Source: Paractinoplanes ovalisporus
GTDB lineage: Bacteria; Actinomycetota; Actinomycetes; Mycobacteriales; Micromonosporaceae
DNA length: 64,000 nt
Direction: 5' to 3'
Assembly: GCF_016834655.1 (NCBI RefSeq)
Contig: NZ_JAENHP010000021.1
Span: forward strand, 124,001-188,000
A model generated the notes under the pieces. That model was not told where the DNA came from and searched no databases. It worked only from the letters and a program-made list of their open reading frames with translations. The first letter of the stretch is position 1, and every line of letters starts with the position of its first letter. Shown here one piece after another: positions 24,788 through 33,233 of this stretch. Both the position numbers and the translations under genes were made by a program.

Positions 24788-25834
24788 ATGTCCGCTTTGT
24801 CCCGTAGGCGCATTCTGTTCGGCGGCGCGGCCGTCGGTGCCGGTGCCCTCCTCACCGCCTGCACGAGCAACGAACCCGACAACAGTGCGCAGGTGAACAC
24901 CAACACCGACGCCAGCGCCAACCCCAACGCCGCGGCCGGCGAGAAGGTCGTCATCGGGTTCACCGCCCCGGCCGCCGACCACGGCTGGATCGCCGCGATC
25001 ACCAACAACGCCAAGGCCCAGGCCGCCGCGTACCCCGATGTGGAGTTCAAGCCGGTCGAGGCCGGCGCCGACGCGGCCGCCCAGCGCGCCGCCATCTCGA
25101 CCCTGGTGGCCCAGAAGCCCACCGTGATCGTGATGCTGCCGCACGACGGCAAGGAGCTCGACTCGGCCGGTCTCGAGGCCATGAAGGCCGGCATCCCGGT
25201 GATCAACCTGGACCGGGCGTTCCCGTCCCAGGCCGCTTTCCGGCTGCAGATCAAGGGCGACAACTACGGCATGGGCCTGGCCGCCGGCCACTACATCGGC
25301 GAGCAGATGAAGGCCAAGAACATCGCCAGCCCGATCATCGGCGAGATCCCCGGCATCGACTCGCTCGAGCTGACCCAGGAGCGCAGCGCGGGCTTCAAGA
25401 CCGCGCTCGCCGAGTACGGGTTCAAGGTGGCCAACCGGCGCCCGGCCGAGTTCACCGCCGACTCCGGCCAGGCCGCCGCCACCGCGCTGCTGCAGGCGCT
25501 GCCCAAGATGGACGCGCTCTGGAACCACGACGACGACCAGGGCATCGGCGTGCTGGCCGCGATCAAGCAGACCAACCGCAGCGAGTTCTTCATGGTCGGC
25601 GGGGCCGGCTCGAAGGCGGCCATCGACGCGATCAAGGCCGACAACTCGGTGCTCAAGGCGACCGTGACCTACAGCCCGTCGATGGCGTCCTCGGCCATCT
25701 CGCTCGCCCGGCTCATCGGGCAGGGCAAGGGCATGAGCGACCTGGTCGAGCTGCAGGTGCCCAAGGAGATCACCCTCGCCTCCGAGACGATCACCAAGGA
25801 CAACGCGGACGCGTACGCCAAGCTCGGCTTCTGA
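24788..25834 (+). CDS. Sugar ABC transporter substrate-binding lipoprotein (Tat-type signal)
   Basis: A 348-residue periplasmic-binding-protein-like type 1 protein (RbsB class). The N-terminus SRRRILFGGAAVGAGALLTAC combines a Tat-like twin-Arg start with a lipobox Cys, then a Ser/Asn/Asp linker. The mature part has VIGFTAPAADHGWIAAITNNA and ends with tandem motifs typical of type 1 sugar binders. The ligand cannot be told; the neighbouring Gfo/Idh/MocA enzyme suggests a sugar, inositol-like polyol or glycoside. A 48-base gap with a short CCCGG/CCGGG stem separates it from the permease. GGAGGA precedes the ATG. Confidence 0.92.
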   Translation: MSALSRRRILFGGAAVGAGALLTACTSNEPDNSAQVNTNTDASANPNAAAGEKVVIGFTAPAADHGWIAAITNNAKAQAAAYPDVEFKPVEAGADAAAQRAAISTLVAQKPTVIVMLPHDGKELDSAGLEAMKAGIPVINLDRAFPSQAAFRLQIKGDNYGMGLAAGHYIGEQMKAKNIASPIIGEIPGIDSLELTQERSAGFKTALAEYGFKVANRRPAEFTADSGQAAATALLQALPKMDALWNHDDDQGIGVLAAIKQTNRSEFFMVGGAGSKAAIDAIKADNSVLKATVTYSPSMASSAISLARLIGQGKGMSDLVELQVPKEITLASETITKDNADAYAKLGF

Positions 25835-25863
25835 CCGAGCCGGGCTTTCGATAAGGAGATTCG

Positions 25864-27048
25864 ATGTCGGAACAGCTGCGGGTCGGCATGGTCGGCTACG
25901 CGTTCATGGGAGCCGCGCACTCAACGGCGTGGCGTACCGTCAACCACGCCTTCGACCTGCCGCTGTCGGCACGGATGACCGCGGTCAGCGGCCGCTCCCC
26001 GGAAGGGGTGGCGGCCGCCGCCGCGAAACTCGGATGGGACGAGCACACCACGGACTGGCGGTCGCTGATCGCCCGGGACGACATCGACCTGATCGATATC
26101 TGCACCCCCGGTGACACCCACGCCGAGATCGCCCTGGCCGCGCTCGCCGCGGGCAAGCACGTTCTCTGCGAGAAACCCCTGGCCAACACGGTGGCCGAGG
26201 CGAAGGAGATGGCGGCGGCGGCCGCACAGGCCGCTTCCCACGGCGTACGGGCGATGTGCGGCTTCAACTACCGCCGGGTGCCCGCCGTGGCCCTGATGAA
26301 GCAGCTCGTGCAGGACGGACGCATCGGCACCATCCGGCACGTCCGCGCCTCCTACCTCCAGGACTGGATCATCGACCCGCAGTTCCCGCTGGTCTGGCGG
26401 CTGCGCAAGGAACTGGCCGGCTCGGGGGCGCTGGGCGACATCGGCGCCCACATCATCGACCTGACCCAGTTCGTCACCGGCCAGTCGATCACCACCGTGT
26501 CGGCGCTGACCGAGACGTTCATCAAGCAGCGGCCGCTCACCTCGGGCTCGACCGGGCTGGCGGCGTCCAGCGACGGCAGCGGCCTGGGCGACGTGACGGT
26601 CGACGACGCGGCGCTGTTCCTGGCCCGGCTCGACGGGGGAGCGGTGGCCACGTACGAGGCGACGCGCTTCGCGACCGGCCGCAAGAACGCGCTGCGGGTC
26701 GAGCTGAACGGGTCGCTGGGTTCGCTCGTCTTCGACTTCGAACGGCAGAACGAGCTCGAGTTCTACGACGCCGAACTGCCCGGACCCGAGCAGGGGTTCA
26801 GCCGCATCCTGGTGACCGAGGCCGACCACCCGTACATCTCGGCCTGGTGGCCGCCGGGTCACGGCATCGGCTACGAGCACACCTTCACCCACGAGGTCCG
26901 CGACCTGATCGCGGCGATCGCGGCCGGCGAGCAGCCGACGCCGTCGTTCGCCGACGCGTTGCAGGTGCAGCTGGTGCTGGACGCCGTGAGCCGCTCGGCC
27001 GAGTCGGCCCAGTGGACCTCGGTGGAGCCGGCGCTCGAGCCGGTCTGA
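25864..27048 (+). CDS. Gfo/Idh/MocA family NAD(P)-dependent oxidoreductase
   Basis: A 394-residue enzyme. The N-terminal Rossmann fold has VGMVGYAFMGAAHSTAW, DLIDICTPGDTHAEIALAAL and the signature HVLCEKPLANTVAEA. The C-terminal domain includes GALGDIGAHIIDLTQFVTG, holding the usual Asp and His of the active site. Members oxidise sugars, inositols or sugar acids, and one like this downstream of a ribose-type importer likely acts on the imported compound. AAGGAG is well placed before the ATG. Last gene of the ROK operon. Confidence 0.92.
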   Translation: MSEQLRVGMVGYAFMGAAHSTAWRTVNHAFDLPLSARMTAVSGRSPEGVAAAAAKLGWDEHTTDWRSLIARDDIDLIDICTPGDTHAEIALAALAAGKHVLCEKPLANTVAEAKEMAAAAAQAASHGVRAMCGFNYRRVPAVALMKQLVQDGRIGTIRHVRASYLQDWIIDPQFPLVWRLRKELAGSGALGDIGAHIIDLTQFVTGQSITTVSALTETFIKQRPLTSGSTGLAASSDGSGLGDVTVDDAALFLARLDGGAVATYEATRFATGRKNALRVELNGSLGSLVFDFERQNELEFYDAELPGPEQGFSRILVTEADHPYISAWWPPGHGIGYEHTFTHEVRDLIAAIAAGEQPTPSFADALQVQLVLDAVSRSAESAQWTSVEPALEPV

Positions 27049-27077
27049 CGGCCTTTCGGGTCTCGGTCCGACGAGTC

Positions 27078-27174
27078 TTCCGTCGCGGGCCGGCGAGGGA
27101 ACGGCGCGGTTGCGCCCCGCGCCGGCCGGTCCGCGACGGAATCTTTGCCGGCCCGGGGTTCCTTCCGGGCCGGT
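27078..27174. terminator. Tandem hairpins, probable bidirectional terminator
   Basis: The first hairpin has 11-bp arms TTCCGTCGCGG and CCGCGACGGAA (27078-27141) with a nested GC-rich stem. The second is GCCGGCCCGG with CCGGGCCGGT (27147-27174). They lie between the end of the ROK operon and the convergent gene at 27183. Both lack a long T-run, so this is a structural call. Confidence 0.6.
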
Positions 27175-27182
27175 CTGGGCCT

Positions 27183-27494
27183 TCAGGGCCGCTGGTAGCC
27201 GCACACGTCGTAGAGCCAGTGGTCGTAGTACTGGCGAACGGCCGCCCGGTCGTCATGGTCGAGAGCCAGCCACTCGCGGGCGGCATCGGCGGCCCGTTCG
27301 TGGTGCCATTCGCTCTCGCCGAGCAGCCCCCACAGCAGATACAGGCTGGTAGCGAATTCCTCGGTCTCGAGGTGGTCGTGCAGCGCAGCCATGATCTCAG
27401 CGGCCGGTGCCGCCGGATGCCCGGCCGCGATCACTTCGTCCATCAGGACGCGGATCTCGTCCAGATAGGCGGGCACCCGCCCCTGATCATTCAC
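27183..27494 (-). CDS. Hypothetical small acidic protein
   Basis: A 103-residue acidic protein that is almost entirely helical by pattern (VPAYLDEIRVLMDEVIAAG, ALHDHLETEEFATSLYLLWGL, ERAADAAREWLALDHDDRAA). GTG start at 27494; no strong ribosome site. I do not recognise the family. Its position beside the toxin-immunity cassette and its size and acidity would fit an accessory immunity protein, but nothing in the sequence proves it. Confidence 0.55.
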   Translation of the reverse strand: MNDQGRVPAYLDEIRVLMDEVIAAGHPAAPAAEIMAALHDHLETEEFATSLYLLWGLLGESEWHHERAADAAREWLALDHDDRAAVRQYYDHWLYDVCGYQRP

Positions 27495-27675
27495 TAGCTG
27501 ACGATGACACGACTACGTGGCGAAGTGATTACCGGTCTCACACCCCCGGGTGATCACATTCAGCCACCCACCGCGGCAGCCTCACTACCAGCACCGTCAC
27601 ACGGCTCGTCCATCTCACCGCAACCGCCCCGCGTCCTGGTTCGGTGACAATCAGCAACGCCTGGCCCGGTTCCCG

Positions 27676-28032
27676 CTATCGCGCCGTCTCGACGACCGAT
27701 CGCAGAGTGTCGGCGACCTCGCGCAGAAACACCGCGGCACCGGCATCGGTCGGGTCATGGTCGAGACCCCGGTTGGCGTCGTCCTCGACCAGGCGGAGCA
27801 GCGTTCCCTCCGGCAGATCGGCGGTGAGAACGAACTCCAGAGCCTCGAGATCCTGCCGGAGGAAGCGGGTGGTGATCTGTGCGGCTTCCGAGAACTCGGC
27901 CCGGATCGCCGGCATGCCGTCCGCACCCATGACGTAGCTCTGCAGTAGATCGCGCACCTTCTGCAGCGAAGGGCGAGCTTCGATCTCCGCCATGCGAGCC
28001 CGCAACGGTTCCGGAAGATTCGCCTGGTCCAC
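27676..28032 (-). CDS. Putative immunity protein of an RNase A-like toxin (CdiI-type), copy 1
   Basis: A 118-residue helical protein, LPEPLRARMAEIEARPSLQK, VRDLLQSYVMGADGMPAIRAE, ALEFVLTADLPEGTLLRLVED and DPTDAGAAVFLREVADTLR. It is clearly paralogous to the 53652-54017 product (shared pattern LPE..RARLAE, DPSDAGAAEFLRGVAHMLR, LARLV). In both loci it follows the toxin-like gene directly, here with a 4-base gap. A GTG at 28032 is chosen because the N-termini of the two copies then align. Immunity is inferred from context; I cannot confirm membership of a named CdiI family. Confidence 0.68.
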   Translation of the reverse strand: MDQANLPEPLRARMAEIEARPSLQKVRDLLQSYVMGADGMPAIRAEFSEAAQITTRFLRQDLEALEFVLTADLPEGTLLRLVEDDANRGLDHDPTDAGAAVFLREVADTLRSVVETAR

Positions 28033-28036
28033 GTGC

Positions 28037-28795
28037 CTACAGTAATCCGGACGGATAAGCCGAGTCGACGAACACCTGCGGCGGATCCGAGCCGGCGACA
28101 AGTTTGATCCGGACGATGACCAGACTGGTCACCCCGTAGACCGCTTCCCGTGGCCCCGCGCCGTGCATTCCCTTGTTGTAGAAGCCCTCGCCGACGCGGT
28201 GATGGGCGTCGAACCCATCCTTGTGCCGTCCAGTCAGGGCGAGGTCGCTGCGGATGGCCTCCCAGTTCTCCCGCACGTACCGGTTGACCTCGCGGTTCAT
28301 GGTCGAGTGGTCGGTCCATCGGTAGGACCGGCTCTCGGAATGGCCCCAGGGCGGGTCGCCGAAGATCCTGCCCTCGATTGTCAGCGTCTCCGGATCCGGG
28401 CTGCGGCGCATGGGAACGTCGGGTCCGTGGTGCAGGAGCGTGTGGGCACCCTTGCTCTTGAAGGTGTTGTCGTTCTGCGCGAATTCGAACTTCGGTGGAG
28501 ACTCGCCGAGCTGGTCGTATCTCCGCATGGCGGCGGCCAGTTCGACGTCGTCGGGCGTGGCGCCGGTCCCACCCGACTGCGGGCTCCCGCTCGCGCGGGC
28601 CGCCGGCAGGCGTCCGTTCTGGAGGACCAGCCCCGTATGTCGTTGCTGGCCGGAGACGCTGTCGTCATCGCCTGGACCGTGTGCGCGCGGCGGCCCGCCG
28701 CCACCTCGATCGGGCGGATCCGACGATCCTCCGGCGCCGCGACCGTTCGGTTCCGGGGAATCGCTGGAGCCGTGGCCTCTCGGGCGTGCTGTCAC
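28037..28795 (-). CDS. Putative RNase A-like (CdiA-CT type) toxin, copy 1
   Basis: A 252-residue protein. Residues 1-75 are Gly/Pro/Asp-rich and disordered. The C-terminal domain from about 110 carries motifs of the bacterial RNase A-like CdiA C-terminal toxins: GAHTLLHHGPDVP, YRWTDHSTMNREVNRYV, FDAHHRVGEGFYNK and a final VRIKLVAGSDPP..FVDSAYP. By my reading, these align with the known GGHTIEKH, STF-D, NAGHNIG and V-LTSFP elements. No signal peptide or delivery domain is present. GTG start overlapping the upstream 64-residue gene (GTGA). Paralogue of the 54014-54730 gene. Name by motif resemblance, not by search. Confidence 0.65.
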   Translation of the reverse strand: MTARPRGHGSSDSPEPNGRGAGGSSDPPDRGGGGPPRAHGPGDDDSVSGQQRHTGLVLQNGRLPAARASGSPQSGGTGATPDDVELAAAMRRYDQLGESPPKFEFAQNDNTFKSKGAHTLLHHGPDVPMRRSPDPETLTIEGRIFGDPPWGHSESRSYRWTDHSTMNREVNRYVRENWEAIRSDLALTGRHKDGFDAHHRVGEGFYNKGMHGAGPREAVYGVTSLVIVRIKLVAGSDPPQVFVDSAYPSGLL

Positions 28796-28986
28796 GAGCC
28801 GGGGGTGGGCTTGTCGTTGAGGTGGAGCCAGTAGGTTTTCAGCTCCTCGGCGGTCATCGGGATGTCGCCGGTGGGGAGGTAGAGGGTTTCGCCGTCCAGG
28901 GTGAAACGGCGCACGGTGTCACGCCAACGGAGGAACGCCGGGTCGTCTTCCGGTCGGTTCGACTGTCGGCTTTGCGGGTCTGACAT
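28792..28986 (-). CDS. Small protein preceding the toxin gene
   Basis: A 64-residue protein, DDPAFLRWRDTVRRFTLDG followed by LYLPTGDIPMTAEELKTYW. ATG at 28986; the stop overlaps the toxin start by four bases (GTGA), so it is co-translated with the toxin. The second toxin copy at 54 kb has no such partner. It might be a chaperone or adaptor for the toxin; this is a guess from position only. Confidence 0.6.
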   Translation of the reverse strand: MSDPQSRQSNRPEDDPAFLRWRDTVRRFTLDGETLYLPTGDIPMTAEELKTYWLHLNDKPTPGS

Positions 28987-29051
28987 GGACCCTCCCTCGG
29001 TCGGTCCTAGCGTAAGGACAACAAAGCACACAGTCACCGAGGAGGTGCCCC

Positions 29052-29951
29052 GTGACCGAGGAGATCCGATCGACGACCCTGGCTGCTGAGATTCTGGAAC
29101 AGGTACCGCAACTGCGGCAGGCCGCACAAGGCAGCGACGAATTCGCACGCCTGACCGGCACCACGCCGCAGGTCAAACTGGACGACGGGCGCACCTTCCA
29201 CCTGCTCGAAGGTGACCTGCTCTACGACGAGGACGAGTTTCTCATCTACTCGCTCCAGCAGGCCCGCAGCGGCGACAACGCGCTCATGTCGCTGTCGACC
29301 AACGCGATCATCGAACCGCCGCCCGCGCTCATCGGGATCTCGCGGGGGAAGAAGCTCATCCGGTGGGCGCCCGACGTCGTGCTGCGGTACTGCGTGATCC
29401 GGTCCAGCTTCCCGCAGCAGGACCAGTACGAGAAGGCCCGCGACAGCGTCGCCGCGGCGGCCGCGGCCTGGGAAGGCGTCTGCGGGATCACCTTCCAGTA
29501 CATGCCGGAGCACGACGGGCACCCCGACCCGAGCACGCCGGCCAACGAGATCAACCCGTCGCTGGTGTTCAGCGTCCGCTACGTCGACGCGCAGGGGCAG
29601 TTCATCGCCGCCGCTTTCTTCCCGACCTATCCGCCGGCCCGGCGCCGGGTGCTGATCGACCCGTCGTACTTCTCGGGTGGCCTTTCCTTCGACCAGGTCG
29701 GAGTGCTCCGCCACGAGCTCGGGCACGTTCTCGGTTTCCGCCACGAACACATCAGCAGTGGCGCCCCGGCGGTGTGCCCGAACGAGGACAACAAAGACAC
29801 GATCGACCTCACCGCGTACGACCCGAAATCGGTCATGCACTATTTCTGCGGCGGCGTCGGCTCCCGTGAGCTGCGCATCACCGACCTCGACCGGGAAGGC
29901 GCCCAGAAGCTCTACGGGCCTCCGTGGGCCAACGTCGAGCTGCTGCGCTGA
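29052..29951 (+). CDS. Metzincin-type zinc metalloprotease without signal peptide
   Basis: A 299-residue protein with a complete metzincin zinc site HELGHVLGFRHEH (His221, Glu222, His225, His231) and a downstream Met-turn SVMHYFCGG. The order resembles matrixin/astacin-like bacterial proteases. It has no N-terminal signal peptide or propeptide Cys switch; the first 100 residues are an acidic helical region. GTG start with GAGGAGGTG upstream. Divergent from the small gene of the toxin cassette (65 bases between starts), so they may be co-regulated. It may act in the cytoplasm or leave by a non-classical route. Confidence 0.85.
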   Translation: MTEEIRSTTLAAEILEQVPQLRQAAQGSDEFARLTGTTPQVKLDDGRTFHLLEGDLLYDEDEFLIYSLQQARSGDNALMSLSTNAIIEPPPALIGISRGKKLIRWAPDVVLRYCVIRSSFPQQDQYEKARDSVAAAAAAWEGVCGITFQYMPEHDGHPDPSTPANEINPSLVFSVRYVDAQGQFIAAAFFPTYPPARRRVLIDPSYFSGGLSFDQVGVLRHELGHVLGFRHEHISSGAPAVCPNEDNKDTIDLTAYDPKSVMHYFCGGVGSRELRITDLDREGAQKLYGPPWANVELLR

Positions 29952-30009
29952 AAGCACAGCCACGGCCACGCGGACAGAGCGCGCTGCCACGACGGGGCGC
30001 GCTCAGGAG

Positions 30010-30150
30010 GCCGTACGGAGCTGGGCGCGCAGAGAACGAAGGCCGGCGAACCCGCCGTACGGAGTGGGGCGCGCAGAGAACGAAGGGCGACGAGCCCGCC
30101 GTACGGAGTGGGGAGCGCAGGGAATGAAGGGCGGCGAACCCGCCGTACGG
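30010..30150. repeat. 44-bp tandem minisatellite
   Basis: Three full copies start at 30010, 30054 and 30098, and a fourth begins at 30142 and breaks off. Each begins GCCGTACGGAG and continues to GGCGAACCC or GACGAGCCC. The period is exactly 44, not a multiple of three, so it does not encode a repeated peptide in one frame. It fills the gap between the metalloprotease and methyltransferase genes. Confidence 0.9.
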
Positions 30151-30179
30151 GAAAAGTCCTGGCGGTTAGCATTTTCGAA

Positions 30180-30770
30180 ATGAGTGATCAGAACGGCTGG
30201 CTCAAGCTGACCGGCGAGAACCCGAACCATTCGCAGTGGTACATCGACCGTTTCCGGAAGATGGCCGAATCGGGGGCCGATCTGGCCGGCGAGGCCCGTC
30301 TCATCGACGCCATGGTGGCCCGCGGCTCCCGGGTTCTCGACGCCGGCTGCGGCACCGGCCGGGTGGGTGGTCACCTCGCCGCGGCCGGGCACGACGTTGT
30401 CGGCGTCGACCTCGACCCCGCGCTGATCGAGGCCGCGCGGGCCGACCACCCCAAGGCCGAGTGGCTGGTCGGCGATCTGAGCGAGCTCGACCTGCCGGGC
30501 ACGTTCGACCTGATCGTCTGCGCCGGCAACGTCATGACCTTCGTGGCGCCCAGCACCCGCGTCGAGATTCTCGGCCGGGTCCGGCGCCACCTGGGCGAGG
30601 GCGCCCGCCTGGTCGTCGGCTTCGGGGCCGGGCGCGGGTACGCCTTCGACGACTTCCTGGCCGACGCGGGCAAGGTGGGGCTGACCGCCGACCTGCTGCT
30701 GGCGACGTGGGACCTGCGCCCGTTCACGCCGGAGTCCGAGTTCCTGGTCGCTGTGCTGAGCGCCCAGTGA
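30180..30770 (+). CDS. Class I SAM-dependent methyltransferase
   Basis: A 196-residue Rossmann-fold methyltransferase: motif I VLDAGCGTGRVGGHLAAAG, the acidic end of strand 2 VVGVDLDPALIEAARA, motif II region EWLVGDLSELDLPG and FDLIVCAGNVMTFVAP. The N-terminal NPNHSQWYIDRFRKMAESGADL is common in a small-molecule methyltransferase subgroup. The ATG at 30180 lies seven bases after TAGCAT, suggesting a leaderless transcript starting just after the minisatellite. Substrate unknown. Confidence 0.88.
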   Translation: MSDQNGWLKLTGENPNHSQWYIDRFRKMAESGADLAGEARLIDAMVARGSRVLDAGCGTGRVGGHLAAAGHDVVGVDLDPALIEAARADHPKAEWLVGDLSELDLPGTFDLIVCAGNVMTFVAPSTRVEILGRVRRHLGEGARLVVGFGAGRGYAFDDFLADAGKVGLTADLLLATWDLRPFTPESEFLVAVLSAQ

Positions 30771-30803
30771 CACCCCGGTAACACGCCCGAAAAAATACGG
30801 CTC

Positions 30804-30865
30804 GTTCAAACGGTTGCCCGAACCGTGCGCTGCGTCATACTCTCCTCTCGTTCAAACGATTGAAC
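30804..30865 (+). promoter_or_regulatory. Promoter with two LacI-type operators upstream of the lyase/ABC operon
   Basis: The downstream operator is a near-perfect dyad GTTCAAACGATTGAAC (30850-30865) with the central CG that LacI-family proteins contact. The upstream one, GTTCAAACGGTTGCCC (30804-30819), is a left-half match, 46 bases earlier. Between them TTGCCC (30814-30819) and CATACT (30836-30841), 16 bases apart, form a plausible promoter. One operator thus covers the -35 and the other the start point, a repressor arrangement. Confidence 0.72.
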
Positions 30866-30889
30866 AACTGAGCGAGAGCGAGCACAGCC

Positions 30890-32218
30890 GTGGCTTTTGA
30901 CCTCCTGACCCAGCTCGGCGGAGACGAACCCATGGCCGCCGTCTTCTCGCAGGAGCGCGCGGTCTCCGACTGGCTGCTGGTCGAGGCCGAGCTGGGCCGG
31001 GCGCTGGCCACGGCCGGGGTGGTCGACGCGGCCACCGGCGAGCGCATCGCCCAGGCCTGCCGGCTCGACGTCGTCGACCTGCCCCGGCTCTGGGCCGAGT
31101 CGGCCAATGTGGGCTATCCGATCTTTCCCCTCGTAAGGATGATCTGCGAGGCGCTGGAGGACGGCGACGCCGCGTTCGTGCACTACGGCGCCACGACGCA
31201 GGACATCATGGACTGTGCTCTCGCCCTGCAGGTCCGCGACGCCGCGAACCGCCTGCTCGACCTGGCCGGCGTCGTCGGCGACGGGCTGGCCGCGCTGGTC
31301 GAGGAGCACGCCGGCACCGTGATGGCCGGCCGCACCCACGCCCAGCAGGCCGTGCCCACCACCTTCGGCGCCAAGATGGCCGTCTTCCTCGGCGAGATGA
31401 CCCGGCACCGGGCGCGCCTCACCCGCGCCCGGGATGCCGTCTCGGTCGTCTCGCTGTTCGGCGCGGGCGGCACCTCGGCCGCGCTGGGTGCGGCCGCCGA
31501 CGCCGTACGCAGCGACCTCGCCGCCCGCCTGGGCCTGGCCGACACCGTCGCGTCGTGGCACGTCGCGCGCGACCGGATCGGCGAGCTCACCCAGGCCGCC
31601 GCCCTGGCCGCCGCCACCTGCGTGCGGCTCGGCCGCGAGGTCGTCGACCTCTCCCGCACCGAGGTCGGCGAGATCGCCGAGGCCGACGGGATGTACCGCG
31701 GCGCGTCCTCCACGATGCCGCAGAAGGCCAACCCGATCTCGTCCGAGCTGGCGGTCGGATTCGGGGTGATGGCCGAGGCCAACGCCCAGGCCGTGCTGCG
31801 GGCCATCGAGGCCGGGCACGAGCGGGCCGCGGGGGAGTGGCAGGTGGAGTGGCAGGCCGTGCCGGCCACGCTCACCGCCGCCGCCGGGGCCCTGCGGGCC
31901 GCCGCCACCATCGCCCACGGGCTGCGGGTCTTCCCCGAGCGCATGCAAGCCAACCTGCGGGCCGACGGGGGCCGGCTGATGGCCGAGGCCTACATGATCG
32001 CCCTGGCCGCCTCCCTGGGCCGGGACAAAGCACACGAGCTGGTGTACGGCGCGGTCCGCGACTCCCGGTCCGAGGGGTCGTCGCTGCGGGATGCCGTGCG
32101 CGCCAAGGTCGGGGACGTCACCTGGTCCACGATCGCGGAGACCCTTCCCGAGCCGTCCTCCTACGTCGGTTCCGCCCGCAAGATCTGCGACGCCGCCCTC
32201 ACCGAGTGGCGCGCCTGA
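30890..32218 (+). CDS. PcaB-like lyase of the fumarase/aspartase superfamily
   Basis: A 442-residue protein with the superfamily signature GASSTMPQKANP at about 271-282 and conserved region HYGATTQDIMD, plus GRTHAQQAVPTTFG. These resemble 3-carboxy-cis,cis-muconate cycloisomerase (PcaB) and adenylosuccinate lyase-like enzymes. Because the other protocatechuate genes are absent and the following genes encode a sugar-type importer, a different substrate is likely. GTG start at 30890. First gene of a four-gene operon (lyase, binding protein, ATPase, permease) controlled by the LacI-type operators just upstream. Confidence 0.87.
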   Translation: MAFDLLTQLGGDEPMAAVFSQERAVSDWLLVEAELGRALATAGVVDAATGERIAQACRLDVVDLPRLWAESANVGYPIFPLVRMICEALEDGDAAFVHYGATTQDIMDCALALQVRDAANRLLDLAGVVGDGLAALVEEHAGTVMAGRTHAQQAVPTTFGAKMAVFLGEMTRHRARLTRARDAVSVVSLFGAGGTSAALGAAADAVRSDLAARLGLADTVASWHVARDRIGELTQAAALAAATCVRLGREVVDLSRTEVGEIAEADGMYRGASSTMPQKANPISSELAVGFGVMAEANAQAVLRAIEAGHERAAGEWQVEWQAVPATLTAAAGALRAAATIAHGLRVFPERMQANLRADGGRLMAEAYMIALAASLGRDKAHELVYGAVRDSRSEGSSLRDAVRAKVGDVTWSTIAETLPEPSSYVGSARKICDAALTEWRA

Positions 32219-32240
32219 CTTTTACAGAGGAGCACCCCCG

Positions 32241-33233
32241 ATGCACTTTTCCCGGAGCCTGGCCGCCGCCGCGGGCCTGAGCCTTCTTCTCGCGGGCGTC
32301 GCCGCCTGCGACACAGAATCCCCGTCCGAAGGCGCCGCGTCCGGCGCGTCCGCCCCGGCCAAGCAGCTCACCTTCGGCCTGGCCAACCAGCAGGAATCAG
32401 TCACGTTCCCGGCCGCGCTGGCCAAGGGCGCCAAGGCCAAGGCCGACGAGCTGGGCATCAAGCTGGTCGCGCTCGACTCCCAGGGTGACCAGCAGAAGCA
32501 GGCCAGCCAGGTGCAGGACCTCATCGCCCAGAAGGTCGACGGCATCATCCTCGTGCCGCTCGCGCCCGGCCCCGGCCAGGCCCTGGTCGACCAGGCCGCG
32601 AACGCGGGCATCCCGGTCGGTACCGCCCACGGATACGTCGGCTCCGACCGGGACGTCTCCGACCCGTACAGTAAATTGAAGTTCATCGTTACCGAGAACG
32701 AGCAGGGCGCGGGGCAGACCGCGGGTGACCTGGCGGTCAAGGAGGTCACCGGCGGCAAGGTCGCCGTGATCACCGGTGCTCCCGGCTTCGACGAGAACAC
32801 CACGCGCGTCGAGAAGTTCAAGGCCGCGCTCGACGCCAAGGGCGGCTTCCAAGTGGTCGCGACGCAGCCCGGCAACTGGACCAAGCAGGACGGGCAGTCG
32901 GCCTGCCAGAACATCCTGGCCGCCACCCCCGACCTGGCCCTGATCTATGCGATCAGCGACGACATGGCGGTCGGTTGCGCGGCCGCGGTCAAGTCGGCCA
33001 ACTCCCAGGCGAAGATCATCGGCGTCGGCGGTTCCGAGGCCGGCATCGCCGCGGTCAAGGACGGCACGCTGCTCGGCACGGTCTGCTACAAGCCGTACGA
33101 CTCGGGCGAGATGGCCGTGCAGATGCTGCACGACGCGGTCACCGGCAAGCTGACCGGCGACCCGAAGACCACGTTCTACGACACCCCCGGAGTCACCAAG
33201 GCCAACGTCGACTCCTGCACGCCGCAATGGTGA
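32241..33233 (+). CDS. Ribose-type ABC transporter substrate-binding lipoprotein
   Basis: A 330-residue type 1 binding protein. The N-terminus HFSRSLAAAAGLSLLLAGVAAC is a lipoprotein signal with a Cys lipobox. The mature protein has LTFGLANQQESVTFPAAL, QVQDLIAQKVDGIILVPL and a hinge typical of RbsB-like proteins. ATG at 32241 with AGAGGAG upstream, 22 bases after the lyase stop. The ligand is unknown but should match the lyase pathway. Confidence 0.92.
   Translation: MHFSRSLAAAAGLSLLLAGVAACDTESPSEGAASGASAPAKQLTFGLANQQESVTFPAALAKGAKAKADELGIKLVALDSQGDQQKQASQVQDLIAQKVDGIILVPLAPGPGQALVDQAANAGIPVGTAHGYVGSDRDVSDPYSKLKFIVTENEQGAGQTAGDLAVKEVTGGKVAVITGAPGFDENTTRVEKFKAALDAKGGFQVVATQPGNWTKQDGQSACQNILAATPDLALIYAISDDMAVGCAAAVKSANSQAKIIGVGGSEAGIAAVKDGTLLGTVCYKPYDSGEMAVQMLHDAVTGKLTGDPKTTFYDTPGVTKANVDSCTPQW

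Noticed and set aside
30890..32218. Assignment as true PcaB of the protocatechuate pathway
   Set aside because: No pcaGH, pcaC or pcaD genes are present, and the operon encodes a sugar-type importer; only the superfamily is supported.
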